From CAZIQY01 sp964541605 (GTDB lineage Bacteria > Desulfobacterota > Syntrophia > Syntrophales > UBA2185), in the NCBI GenBank assembly GCA_964541605.1, contig CAZIQY010000071.1, positions 1 to 14,720 on the forward strand: 14,720 nt of DNA, given 5' to 3'. The notes under the pieces are model-generated. The model did not search any database. It was not told the DNA's origin and saw only the letters and a list, made by a program, of their open reading frames with translations. Position numbers and translations under genes: made by a program. This document shows positions 1 to 6,447 of this stretch, one piece after another (the first letter of the stretch is position 1; each line of letters opens with the position of its first letter).

Positions 1-2
1 CC

Positions 3-617
3 GGCTATTTCATCCGCACCGAAACCACCATCAATAACCCCAAATCGCTGGGGCTCCAAAAGCCTGTCCTCTATCTGCAGGCCTGTCTGTGGAAGGGTGT
101 CGAATGCAACAACCGATTTTTGGACTGCTGCGCCGATGTGGACGTTGCGTCCATCTCCGAGGAGGAATGCGACATCTTCACCAAGACGGTGACCGACCCG
201 GAAGGACGTCGCGTCAGCGCTCCCGACTTCAGAAAGGTCCGCCAAACAGCTCTGGCCAAAGAACTTCTCAAACCCAAATACCGGGTTTACGGATTCAAAA
301 CGGCTGATCTGCATAAAAACCTCTCCGGCCATTTCCAAAATCCTGCACAAATTCGCTATGAGATGAACAAATTGAAGGCAAGGGGTGTGCTGAAAAAATG
401 CGATAATCAATCATTCTACGTTGTTACGAAAATAGGCTTCGCCTGGCTGTGGCTCGAAATCTGTTCCGGCAACCACTTCAAAAATCCAATGATTTCAAGA
501 ACCATGAAAAATGACGCCCTCCAGCTTGCTGCGCAACCCTCACAAATCGAAGAAGCATATGACTACATCCATCGCGGATTATCCAAGTTAACTCAACAAC
601 TTGCCATCAATTGTTGA
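3..617 (+). CDS. C-terminal part of an uncharacterised winged-helix-like protein (5' end outside window)
   Basis: The frame is open from the left edge of the window, so the true start lies outside it; about 204 residues are visible. A TTG at 120 could be mistaken for a start, but coding continues upstream of it and includes the stretch RTETTINNPK. I recall this motif from an uncharacterised bacterial protein family of roughly 400-500 residues; that is memory, not a search. The last half (KTADLHKNL, then IRYEMNKLKARGVLKKCDNQSFYVVTKIG) alternates helix and hairpin like a winged helix: a helix that would read DNA, followed by a short wing and a C-terminal helix. No catalytic motif is visible in this part. 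The gene converges on the broken toxin-antitoxin pair, with a hairpin between them. I cannot name a function. Confidence is high that it is coding, low for the role. Confidence 0.7.
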   Translation, partial: GYFIRTETTINNPKSLGLQKPVLYLQACLWKGVECNNRFLDCCADVDVASISEEECDIFTKTVTDPEGRRVSAPDFRKVRQTALAKELLKPKYRVYGFKTADLHKNLSGHFQNPAQIRYEMNKLKARGVLKKCDNQSFYVVTKIGFAWLWLEICSGNHFKNPMISRTMKNDALQLAAQPSQIEEAYDYIHRGLSKLTQQLAINC

Positions 618-620
618 TTG

Positions 621-651
621 CCAAAAAACGAGATTTTTTCTCACGTTTTGG
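621..651. terminator. Hairpin between convergent genes, possible bidirectional terminator
   Basis: Imperfect inverted repeat with 10 of 13 arm positions matching (CCAAAAAACGAGA against TCTCACGTTTTGG) and a T-rich loop. Read on the minus strand, it gives GAGA, five A, TCTC, then GTTTTTT, which resembles a short-stem intrinsic terminator. It lies just after the + strand stop at 617 and overlaps the last codons of the minus-strand ORF ending at 641. The stem is weak, so termination is inference. Confidence 0.4.
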
Positions 652-874
652 AGGGTAAAAGCATATCGGATACCGGGGATTTATGGCGGTCGATGAGCCT
701 CTTGATAGATTGCTTTTTGATTTTGCCGGCGGTGAACAGATCAAAATCGATGGAGCGCCGATGCCCGAGATAAAGCGCGATGGCTGTGCCGCCGACCAGA
801 TAGTAATCCCGGGAGAATTCTTTAACCAGAGGAAGGAGTTTAACCTGATTTGCTGTCAGAATATTTCTGTGCAT
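641..874 (-). pseudogene. Truncated AbiEii-like nucleotidyltransferase toxin (N-terminal fragment)
   Basis: The 77-residue product carries the N-terminal signature of AbiEii/AbiGii-type nucleotidyltransferases: YLVGGTAIALYLGHRRSIDFDLF at about residues 25-47, with the GG(T/S) turn and the DxD-like acidic pair of the polymerase-beta fold. In the family these toxins modify RNA or protein targets by nucleotide transfer and run to about 200 residues or more. Here the frame stops after DMLLPSKT, before the remaining fold and C-terminal helices, and no continuation is possible because the convergent gene starts at once. The start overlaps the end of the upstream gene by 35 bp, a translationally coupled layout typical of such pairs. 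The fragment is probably inactive, a remnant of a deleted element, though a short expressed peptide cannot be excluded. Confidence 0.7.
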
Positions 875-1139
875 GCCGATGAAAATATTGTCGAAAAAAA
901 TGAACCGTCCGCGGCCGGTAATTGATTCGCTGGCCCGATGTCTGCCGGTTGAAGATTTCAGCTACTTTTTCGATTCCGTAATAATCAAAAAGTTGCCTGA
1001 CCGTATTCTCGTTGCCGTTACTGAGCACAGACTCCACGATGGCATCCTGGCTGAGTGACGCTATCTCTTTCTCAGGCACCCACCAGAAAAGATGCTTTAT
1101 CATGGGGGTCGGGTCTTGAATTTTAGCATTCTGTTTCAT
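840..1139 (-). CDS. DUF6922-like putative antitoxin partner of the truncated nucleotidyltransferase
   Basis: A 99-residue protein with the layout I associate with DUF6922 proteins: an N-terminal HLFWWVPEKEI segment (about residues 15-25), a helical middle with QLFDYYGIEKVAEIFN (about 49-64), and RPRTVHFFRQYF (about 75-86). Such proteins commonly sit directly upstream of AbiEii-like nucleotidyltransferases and are taken to be antitoxins; the family name comes from memory. It appears full length and in frame, and its 3' end overlaps the toxin start by 35 bp. A candidate promoter lies just upstream (1163-1191); no clear Shine-Dalgarno sequence precedes the ATG at 1139. With its toxin truncated, it would be an orphan antitoxin. 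Confidence 0.65.
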   Translation of the reverse strand: MKQNAKIQDPTPMIKHLFWWVPEKEIASLSQDAIVESVLSNGNENTVRQLFDYYGIEKVAEIFNRQTSGQRINYRPRTVHFFRQYFHRHAQKYSDSKSG

Positions 1140-1162
1140 ATGTGTTTACAGCCATTCACTTT

Positions 1163-1191
1163 TTTATATCACACGCCTGGAGACAAAACAA
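1163..1191 (-). promoter_or_regulatory. Candidate sigma70 promoter of the antitoxin-like gene
   Basis: On the minus strand, TTGTTT (1186-1191) and TATAAA (1163-1168) are separated by 17 bp, and the predicted start lies about 17 bp upstream of the ATG at 1139. The -10 box matches the consensus at five of six positions; the -35 box is poor. Confidence 0.35.
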
Positions 1192-1225
1192 TGTGAAATA
1201 GGGGGTAAGATCTGGAAATATTAGT

Positions 1226-1287
1226 AAGTTTTACGTTTTAGGTTTTAAGTTTTGAAATGATTGGGGGAAATAGGGGCTCTGTCCCTA
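1226..1287. repeat. Composite short repeat: TTTTAGG-type tract plus AGGGGCTCTGTCCCT palindrome
   Basis: The gap 1140-1425 has no gene. It holds GTTTTAGGTTTTAAGTTTT (from about 1233) followed by GGGGGAAATAGGGGCTCTGTCCCT (1264-1286). The second part is one copy of the palindrome family repeated in this window. The remainder, 1288-1425, is AT-rich and I see nothing else in it. Confidence 0.6.
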
Positions 1288-1425
1288 AGATTAAATTCTA
1301 CAGCTCCGCCCTCTGAGTTACATGCCTTTATGCAAGGTGATGCAACGATCAAGGGTGATAAGTTAATAAATTCAGTATATTATACTTCTATGCTCTCTTT
1401 GTGAGGGCACGTTTTCATGAGCGCT

Positions 1426-1809
1426 TCATTTCTCTTCGGACAGAACGGGGCGAGTTTCGAAATGCGGGGCTTCCATGTCCTGCCGGCTGTGTCCGTTGAT
1501 CTCCTCTTCCAGCGCCTCGATTTCTTTTTTTATCCGCTCGTACTCTTCCATCTTCCATTTAAAAAAATCCACCGTCAGTTTTGCCTTCACATACATCCCT
1601 TCCGGCGTCAGTATGTACATGTATTTTCGTTTGTTCTTTGATCCTTTGAAGTTTTGCAGCTTGATATAGCCCTTTTCTACCAGGGATTTGATCGCATAGT
1701 TTACTTTGCCCAGACTGATCCCGTTTTTTAATGCAATCTCTCTCTGCGATATGCTGGGATTCTTGGATAAATCTCTGAGTATTTGAGCTTTTTCTATGGT
1801 GGATTTCAT
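1426..1809 (-). CDS. MarR-family transcriptional regulator, EPS-associated (MarR_EPS) type
   Basis: From the ATG at 1809 the product is about 127 residues: a winged helix-turn-helix, then a charged helix. Residues 6-45 (KAQILRDLSKNPSISQREIA, then NGISLGKVNYAIKSLVEKGYIK) form the helix-turn-helix. KGSKNKRKYMYILTPEG is the wing, and the C-terminal KWKMEEYERIKKEIEALEEEI is a probable coiled-coil dimerisation helix. This matches the small MarR proteins often found beside exopolysaccharide clusters, but no such cluster is in this window. The frame is open up to 1905, with an ATG at 1848. I chose 1809 because family members begin only a few residues before the helix-turn-helix; the ribosome binding site there is weak (TGGA). 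A strong promoter and a palindrome over the predicted transcription start suggest autorepression. Confidence 0.8.
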   Translation of the reverse strand: MKSTIEKAQILRDLSKNPSISQREIALKNGISLGKVNYAIKSLVEKGYIKLQNFKGSKNKRKYMYILTPEGMYVKAKLTVDFFKWKMEEYERIKKEIEALEEEINGHSRQDMEAPHFETRPVLSEEK

Positions 1810-1873
1810 GATTTTCCAGGGTATTGCGACAAATGACCGCTTTTCCATTAACAGGGAGGCGCGGTCAGCAGAA

Positions 1874-1889
1874 CGTTCATATTTGAACG
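1874..1889. promoter_or_regulatory. Palindromic candidate operator upstream of the MarR-type gene
   Basis: CGTTCA-TATT-TGAACG is a perfect 6-bp inverted repeat with a 4-bp spacer. It falls just downstream of the predicted -10 box, at about +1 to +16, where a dimeric MarR-type repressor would block transcription. That it binds the adjacent regulator is inference. Confidence 0.45.
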
Positions 1890-1895
1890 CGTGAA

Positions 1896-1925
1896 AAAAT
1901 AGCACATCCTTTTTTCAGCTGTCAA
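1896..1925 (-). promoter_or_regulatory. Sigma70-type promoter of the MarR-type gene
   Basis: On the minus strand, TTGACA (1920-1925), an 18-bp spacer and TATTTT (1896-1901) preceded by an extended -10 TG (TGCTATTTT). The -35 box is perfect. The predicted start lies near 1889, giving a leader of about 80 nt to the ATG at 1809. Confidence 0.65.
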
Positions 1926-1935
1926 GGAAAACGTT

Positions 1936-1966
1936 GAGGGAATAGGGACAGAGTCCCTATTCCCTC
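1936..1966. repeat. Perfect 14-bp palindrome of the GGGACAGAGTCCC family
   Basis: Arms GAGGGAATAGGGAC and its exact complement flank a 3-nt loop (AGA). The element lies 19 bp beyond the stop of the thioesterase gene and upstream of the MarR promoter. A TTTTAGGTTTTAGAATTT tract adjoins it at 1969-1986, the same pairing seen at 1226-1287. No T-run follows, so it is not a canonical intrinsic terminator. Confidence 0.75.
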
Positions 1967-1984
1967 AGTTTTAGGTTTTAGAAT

Positions 1985-2413
1985 TTACGTTTTAAGTTTG
2001 AGGAAGGGGATGGGCTTGTCCGTGATGTAGACCAGCGCCTGGCAGACGGCAATGAGGTTTTCGCTGTCCTGCACGGTGATGTGATACGATGCCGTTCTTC
2101 TGGTGCGGTTGATCTCCCTGGACTCCGCCGTCAGTACAGTATTCTTTTTCGGCGGTTTCATATAGGTCACATTGATATTCAGGGCGACGGCCGCGTTTTC
2201 ATGGCTGTTGGACGATATCTCGAACGCCTCGTCGATCAGCGAAAAAATGGCGCCGCCATGCGCCATGCCGAAGATGTTATCCATCTGCTCCGTGTATTCC
2301 ATCTCGCAGAGGGCATAGCCTTCAGCCACGTCTTTCAGCCTGATATCGAGAAACCGGGCGAACGGTTCTTCTTTCACTTTGTTGAAATATGCTGTTTTCT
2401 TCGAATCTTCCAT
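1985..2413 (-). CDS. PaaI-family hotdog thioesterase
   Basis: A 142-residue single hotdog-fold protein. The hallmark segment GMAHGGAIFSLIDEAFEISSN (about residues 49-69) forms the long central helix; HGG at 52-54 and the acidic residue at 61 match the catalytic layout of PaaI-type acyl-CoA thioesterases. Later strands ALNINVTYMKPPKKNTVLTAESREI and SYHITVQDSENLIAVCQALVYI complete the fold. The family acts as cytosolic homotetramers that hydrolyse acyl-CoA thioesters, often aryl-acyl-CoA; the substrate here cannot be read from sequence. No phenylacetate genes are nearby. The start at 2413 is well supported by AAAGGAGCTGTT-ATG. Its coding is separate from feoB, with a repeat-filled 190-bp gap between, and a palindrome follows its stop. 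Confidence 0.85.
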   Translation of the reverse strand: MEDSKKTAYFNKVKEEPFARFLDIRLKDVAEGYALCEMEYTEQMDNIFGMAHGGAIFSLIDEAFEISSNSHENAAVALNINVTYMKPPKKNTVLTAESREINRTRRTASYHITVQDSENLIAVCQALVYITDKPIPFLKLKT

Positions 2414-2431
2414 AACAGCTCCTTTTAAAAT

Positions 2432-2450
2432 AGGGGGACATAATACAAAT
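2432..2450. repeat. GGGGGACATAATAC motif
   Basis: TAGGGGGACATAATACAAA resembles TGGGGACACAATACCAAT at 5946-5963. Both look like short variants of the GGGGACA repeat family dispersed in this window. Only two copies are seen here, so grouping them is tentative. Confidence 0.35.
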
Positions 2451-2472
2451 TTTCAGAAACCATTGAATCTTT

Positions 2473-2529
2473 GAATCTTGGGACACGATCCCGATTTCGC
2501 TTCCAAAATCGGGTCATGTCCCAAGATTC
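2473..2529. repeat. Long near-perfect palindrome (REP-like hairpin)
   Basis: Left arm GAATCTTGGGACACGATCCC continues into GATTT. The right arm, ending at 2529, is its complement with only small differences in the centre of the arm, and the loop is about 7 nt. The element is 57 bp, sits between feoB and the thioesterase gene, and lacks a T-run, so it looks more like a REP-type element than a terminator. Confidence 0.65.
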
Positions 2530-2530
2530 C

Positions 2531-2598
2531 GGGAAAATAGGGGCTCTGTCACTAATTAATAATTAAAATTAATAGGGGCGCTGTCCCCCTATTTCCCC
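2531..2598. repeat. Double copy of the GGGGCGCTGTCCCC palindrome after feoB
   Basis: Outer arms AAATAGGGG (2535-2543) and CCCCTATTT (2586-2594) enclose a degenerate inner copy (GGGGCTCTGTCAC), an AT-rich centre and a second copy (AGGGGCGCTGTCCCCCTATT). It begins five bases beyond the feoB stop codon on the minus strand. Confidence 0.7.
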
Positions 2599-2603
2599 TA
2601 TTT

Positions 2604-4850
2604 TTATAAGCCGATCCAGAGGGCCAGGTGATAGGCGAACATGCCTCCGAAGAAAGAGACGGTGAGCATCAGAAGCATGGAGGACGCGAACCATCTCCAG
2701 TTTCCCATTTCCTGCTTCATGACGGCGACGGTCGCGGCGCAGGGGACAAAGAGCATCAGGACAACGAGAAACGCCAGGGCCGAGGCGTGGCTGACAACGC
2801 CGGGAAGCACATGGAGCAGGCCTTTCTCTCCCACGCCGTAAAGGACACCGAGCGTTGCGATGGCATTTTCCTTCGCCACGATGCTGGTCATCAGGGCGGT
2901 GATCAGTTTCCAGTCCAGCCCCAGAGGTGTGCCGATGGGTTCCAGCAAACGCCCGATCCATGCCAGAATGCTGGTTTCCACGTTGCCGTCCGGCAGATAG
3001 GACAGAATCCATACCAGGATGGATACGGCGAGGATGACGGTTCCCGCCTTTTTGATAAAAGCGACCGTCCTCGTCCATACGACAAGAACGATGGTGCGAA
3101 GGTTGGGCGTGTGATACAGGGGAAGCTCCATGATGAAGGGCATGGGCTCATCCTTCAGAACAAACCGGTTGATCAAAATGCCTGTCACGCCCAGCACCAG
3201 GATGTTCATGGTCAGAAGCGACCAGGAAACCAGGGCCGCCTCCGTGAGAAACATGGCCCCCGTGACAAATGTCAGAACGGCAAGGCGGGCCGTGCAGGGA
3301 ATAAAAGGCACGAGGAAAATGGTGAGCAATCTCTCTTTTTTCGATTCCACGATTCTTGCCCCCAGGACGGACGGCACATTGCATCCGAAACCGAGACAGA
3401 GAGGGAGCAGACTCTTTCCATGGAGACCTACGATGTGCATGAACCGGTCCATGACGAAAGCGGCCCTTGCCATATAACCCACGTCTTCCAGGACTGCCAT
3501 GACGGCGAAAAATATGACGAGTATCGGCAGGAAGGTCAATACCGATCCCACGCCGCCGATCACCCCGTCAACGAGAATCCCTCTGACCCAGGGATACGCG
3601 GCGCCGAGGGCATGGTCGATCCATCCGCCGAAGGCGCTGACGCCCTCTTCAACCCATTTCTGCATTGGGAATCCGATCAGATAGGTGAGGAAAAAGACGC
3701 TTGCAAAGACGGCAAGAAGAATCGGAATTCCGAAAAGAGGGCGGGTCAGGACATGGTCGATGCGGTCCGTCATCACGACCTGGCCCATTCTGAACCGGGA
3801 AATGGCAGCGCGGGCGACCTCCTCGATCCAGTCATACCTGCCGCCGACCACAGCGTGCAGCGAGTCCTCGTGTTTGACAAGCAGGGACTGAATTTCGCTC
3901 CAGTTTTGTTGCGGAACGAGGCTCTCCAGCATTTTCGAGATTTCGGAATCGCCTTCCATCAGCTTTGTTGCCGTCCACCGCACGGTGTATGGCGAAGGCA
4001 CATATTCCCTGATGAGCTCCAGCAGTTTTTCAAAAATAGTTCTATGATCCGCGGAAACGCCGGGTATTCTGGGCCTGTATTCGACATCGCCCGTCCCGAC
4101 GGCGATGATCTTCGATACCAGTTCCCTGATCCCCCTGTTTTTTGTCGCGACCATCGAAACAACGGGAATGCCGAGAGACGCCTGGAGAGACTTCAGGTCG
4201 ATATGAATCCCCTGTCTTTCCGCAACGTCGATCATATTGACGGCGACGATGGTGGGAGGCCCCAGCAGGAGCAGCTCCGAAAGGAGATAAAGGCTTCTTT
4301 CCAGGGCGGACGCGTTGACCAGAAGGACGATAACGTCGGGCATGACGCCGATAATAAAATCCCGGGCAACCCGTTCCTCTTCCGAGAAGGCGGTCAGGCT
4401 GTATGTGCCGGGAAGATCGACGATCTGCATTTCCACGTCTTCCGATACGTGGGTGCCTTCCTTTTTTTCGACGGTTTTTCCGGGCCAGTTGCCCACGTGC
4501 TGGGACAGTCCGGTGAGGATGTTGAACACGGTTGATTTCCCGACATTGGGCTGACCGGCAAGGGCGACGATGAGCTTCCTGCCCGTCCTGGCCTGTTCCG
4601 GTTCATCCGGCAGTTTCGGCAGGGCATACACCAGGATCTTCGAGGCTTCTCCGCTTCCCAGCACCACCCGTGTGTCGGACACCTGGACAATGACAAGTCC
4701 CCCGCTTTTACGCAGGACCTTTATTTTTGCGTTCTGGACGATCCCCATCCCGGCAAGACGGCTCGTGAGGGATCTCCCCCCCTGAATGGCGTGGATGACT
4801 CCCGCTTCTCCCGTTTCCAGTGATGTGACCGCTTTCAGCTCGTTGCTCAT
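2604..4850 (-). CDS. feoB: FeoA-FeoB fusion, ferrous iron transporter
   Basis: The product is about 748 residues and imports Fe(II) across the inner membrane. Residues about 5-78 form a FeoA-type SH3-like domain (RLAGMGIVQNAKIKVLRKSGG). A FeoB G domain follows: P-loop GQPNVGKS near residue 100, GNWPGKTVEKKEG switch near 120, DLPG near 145 and NMID near 205. The membrane core begins near residue 370 and keeps the FeoB hallmarks GFGCNVPS, PFIPCTARLAVLTF, ELPLYHTPNL and the late LMLFVPCAATVAVMKQE. The frame is open to an ATG at 4877, but I prefer 4850 because GAGGG lies just ahead of it and the FeoA domain starts there. In most bacteria FeoA is separate; fusions are known. No FeoC and no recognisable Fur box are seen. 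Palindromic repeats flank both ends. Confidence 0.95.
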   Translation of the reverse strand: MSNELKAVTSLETGEAGVIHAIQGGRSLTSRLAGMGIVQNAKIKVLRKSGGLVIVQVSDTRVVLGSGEASKILVYALPKLPDEPEQARTGRKLIVALAGQPNVGKSTVFNILTGLSQHVGNWPGKTVEKKEGTHVSEDVEMQIVDLPGTYSLTAFSEEERVARDFIIGVMPDVIVLLVNASALERSLYLLSELLLLGPPTIVAVNMIDVAERQGIHIDLKSLQASLGIPVVSMVATKNRGIRELVSKIIAVGTGDVEYRPRIPGVSADHRTIFEKLLELIREYVPSPYTVRWTATKLMEGDSEISKMLESLVPQQNWSEIQSLLVKHEDSLHAVVGGRYDWIEEVARAAISRFRMGQVVMTDRIDHVLTRPLFGIPILLAVFASVFFLTYLIGFPMQKWVEEGVSAFGGWIDHALGAAYPWVRGILVDGVIGGVGSVLTFLPILVIFFAVMAVLEDVGYMARAAFVMDRFMHIVGLHGKSLLPLCLGFGCNVPSVLGARIVESKKERLLTIFLVPFIPCTARLAVLTFVTGAMFLTEAALVSWSLLTMNILVLGVTGILINRFVLKDEPMPFIMELPLYHTPNLRTIVLVVWTRTVAFIKKAGTVILAVSILVWILSYLPDGNVETSILAWIGRLLEPIGTPLGLDWKLITALMTSIVAKENAIATLGVLYGVGEKGLLHVLPGVVSHASALAFLVVLMLFVPCAATVAVMKQEMGNWRWFASSMLLMLTVSFFGGMFAYHLALWIGL

Positions 4851-4919
4851 CAACCCTCGAAAAAGAGAACTTTGCATAACTGCATGAAACCGGTATTTTT
4901 TGTCATTCCCGACACTCCC

Positions 4920-4988
<69 letters not shown>

Positions 4989-4990
<2 letters not shown>

Positions 4991-5062
4991 ATAGGGGATT
5001 TAATTAGGGACAGAGCCCCTATTTCCCCATACCTAAAACCTAACACTTCAAACTTAAAACCT
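4989..5062. repeat. GGGACAGAGCCCC palindrome plus TTTTAGG-type tract
   Basis: AAATAGGGG (4989-4997) and CCCCTATTT (5016-5024) are 9-bp inverted arms around AGGGACAGAG. They are followed by CCTAAAACCTAACACTTC and AACTTAAAACC (from 5032), the complement of the TTTTAGG-type tracts near 1235 and 1970. It starts a few bases beyond the end of the protease gene at 5067. Confidence 0.65.
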
Positions 5063-5066
5063 TTTT

Positions 5067-5750
5067 TTAAATTTGAAGGATGTGACCATTTTTCCTCAAC
5101 CAGAGCCGGTGTGTCCCGTAATCGGGCACGGCTCTTTCTAACAGATTCCAGAACCGATTGGAATGGTTCTTTTCCTTTATATGCGATAATTCGTGAGCGA
5201 CGACATAATCAATGACGGGGCCCGGCGCCTGGATAAGCCTCCAGGTAAACGACAGGTGATTATTGGACGAGCAGGACCCCCAGCGGCTTTTCGCGCTGCC
5301 AATGCGAACACGCCCGGGGTAAAGTTTGAAAATGCCGCTGTAATGGCGAACCCTCCCTTCGATATATTGTCTTGCCTCTTCCACGTACCATGCGGTGAAA
5401 AGTTCCTTTGCCCGATGCGCGTGTTCCCTGTAGAGAATGAATTGATGACCGGTAAAGGTCAGGGGATGGGCACCGTTATTGGTGTTGTCAACGATGAGGG
5501 GATATGGAGAACCCAGATAATAGAACGTCTCGCCGGAAGAAAATTTTTTTGTTCCGGCTTCCTTCTGATGTTTTTCAGTCTCGCCGATCTTTTTGTGTAA
5601 CCAATCCTTTTTCCTTTGAAAAAAATGATCGATTTCTCTTCGGGAAATGTGCCAGGGAGCCTGAATCACGACGGAGCCATCTTTCCTCACCTGGAGGGAA
5701 ATGGTTTTTTTTCTTCTTTTGCTTTTCACCAGCAGATAATTCAGTTCCAC
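5067..5750 (-). CDS. YgjP/SprT-like (M48-type) zinc metallopeptidase
   Basis: A 227-residue protein of the YgjP-like (DUF45) metallopeptidase family. The zinc site is complete: HELSH at 186-190 supplies two histidines and the catalytic glutamate, and H196 in KEKNHSNRFW is the probable third ligand. The conserved SRWGSCSS at about 155-162, and the N-terminal strands RRKKTISLQVRKDGSVVIQAP with the following HFFQRKKDWLHKK, also match the family. No signal peptide or membrane segment is visible, so it is probably cytosolic. Physiological substrates of the family are poorly known. The start is GTG at 5750, with AGGA nine bases upstream; there is no ATG nearby. It stands alone between two repeat-rich gaps on the minus strand. 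Confidence 0.88.
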   Translation of the reverse strand: MELNYLLVKSKRRKKTISLQVRKDGSVVIQAPWHISRREIDHFFQRKKDWLHKKIGETEKHQKEAGTKKFSSGETFYYLGSPYPLIVDNTNNGAHPLTFTGHQFILYREHAHRAKELFTAWYVEEARQYIEGRVRHYSGIFKLYPGRVRIGSAKSRWGSCSSNNHLSFTWRLIQAPGPVIDYVVAHELSHIKEKNHSNRFWNLLERAVPDYGTHRLWLRKNGHILQI

Positions 5751-5756
5751 GTTTTA

Positions 5757-5890
5757 AATCCTGGGTTCCCGCTTTCGTGGGAATGATATGAAGAGAGTTG
5801 TCATTCCGGACCTAATCTATAATCCATGTCTCCTAAATCCTGGATCCCCGTTTTCACGGTGATGACAGGAGAAGAACGGGGATGACAGCT
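5757..5890. repeat. Degenerate copies of the CATTCCCGC hairpin repeat
   Basis: The gap 5751-5960 has no gene. TTCCCGC-TTTC-GTGGGAA (5766-5783), GTCATTCCGGACC (about 5800-5812) and ATCCTGGATCCCCGTTTTCAC (about 5833-5853) are worn versions of the units at 4920-4990. Confidence 0.5.
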
Positions 5891-5962
5891 CCATTTATTA
5901 TAACAGAATTTAATACCGAGTCATGTAGAAAACACCGCCGAAATCTGGGGACACAATACCAA

Positions 5963-6008
5963 TAAAAAACAAACCGAGCATTATACTTAAAATGCTCGGT
6001 TGTTTTAT
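5963..6008 (-). terminator. Intrinsic terminator of the small lipoprotein gene
   Basis: On the minus strand, AACCGAGCATT, an 8-nt loop and AATGCTCGGTT form a perfect 11-bp stem followed by TGTTTTTTATT. It begins about 20 bp after the stop codon at 6028. The + strand has GTTTTAT after the stem, so weak bidirectional action is possible. Confidence 0.85.
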
Positions 6009-6027
6009 AAAATCTGCAATACGGCTG

Positions 6028-6228
6028 TTACTTTGCCGCGGGAGCTGGTGCCGCTGGCTCCGCAGGCGCTGGCGTCCCAGGAGCCGGAGCCGGTGCCGGT
6101 GCTGGTGCTGGTGCCGGCTCCGCTGCTTTGGGGGGCTCAGCCGGTTTCTTCTGTTCACAACCAACCACTGATAAAGACAGCGCTGCGAACATCAGCATCG
6201 AAAGAATAATAGCAAATACCTTCTTCAT
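6028..6228 (-). CDS. Small Pro/Ala-rich lipoprotein
   Basis: A 66-residue predicted lipoprotein. MKK is followed by a hydrophobic segment (VFAIILSMLMFAALSLS) and the lipobox VVGC, so signal peptidase II would leave an acylated cysteine at about residue 24. The mature part begins EQKKPAEPPK and is otherwise an extended (PA)n tract ending PAAPAPAAK, with no globular domain; it may span part of the periplasm as a flexible arm. An excellent ribosome binding site (AAAGGAGGT) lies 10 bp before the ATG at 6228. A TTG at 6234 lies nearer to it and would add two residues. The gene has its own promoter (6296-6323) and terminator, so it is monocistronic and probably well expressed. The function is unknown. 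Confidence 0.75.
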   Translation of the reverse strand: MKKVFAIILSMLMFAALSLSVVGCEQKKPAEPPKAAEPAPAPAPAPAPAPGTPAPAEPAAPAPAAK

Positions 6229-6295
6229 CGACAACGTTACCTCCTTTCAAAGATTTCCAGACGATGGGTTCTGGTTCCCATTTGTTTAGTGTGAG

Positions 6296-6323
6296 AGCAT
6301 ACTCCATTTATTGGCCTTGTCAA
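6296..6323 (-). promoter_or_regulatory. Sigma70-type promoter of the small lipoprotein gene
   Basis: On the minus strand, a perfect TTGACA (6318-6323), a 16-bp spacer and TATGCT (6296-6301). The predicted start is near 6289, giving a leader of about 60 nt that contains the AAAGGAGGT ribosome binding site. Confidence 0.6.
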
Positions 6324-6366
6324 GATAAATTTGTTGGGTTTGAAATAAAAAAAATCAACTTTTTCA

Positions 6367-6396
6367 TTGAAAGCATCTTCTATGAAATGTTACACT
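6367..6396 (+). promoter_or_regulatory. Possible promoter of the MltB-like gene
   Basis: TTGAAA (6367-6372), an 18-bp spacer and TACACT (6391-6396) lie about 50 bp upstream of the ATG at 6448. Both boxes are partial matches to the sigma70 consensus. Confidence 0.35.
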
Positions 6397-6447
6397 TCAG
6401 AAAAATATCAACAACTTTGATCTTATGAAGACAAGAGGACCTACGAT

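Noticed and set aside
2628..4535. Long + strand open frame of 635 codons opposite feoB
   Set aside because: It lies wholly antisense to the FeoA-FeoB fusion, is rich in His/Asp/Gly typical of antisense reading of GC-rich codons, and has no domain.
6060..6125. GGTGCC/GGTGCT hexamer tract as a phase-variable DNA repeat
   Set aside because: It encodes the (PA)n segment of the small lipoprotein; the codons vary and the 6-bp unit would not change frame.
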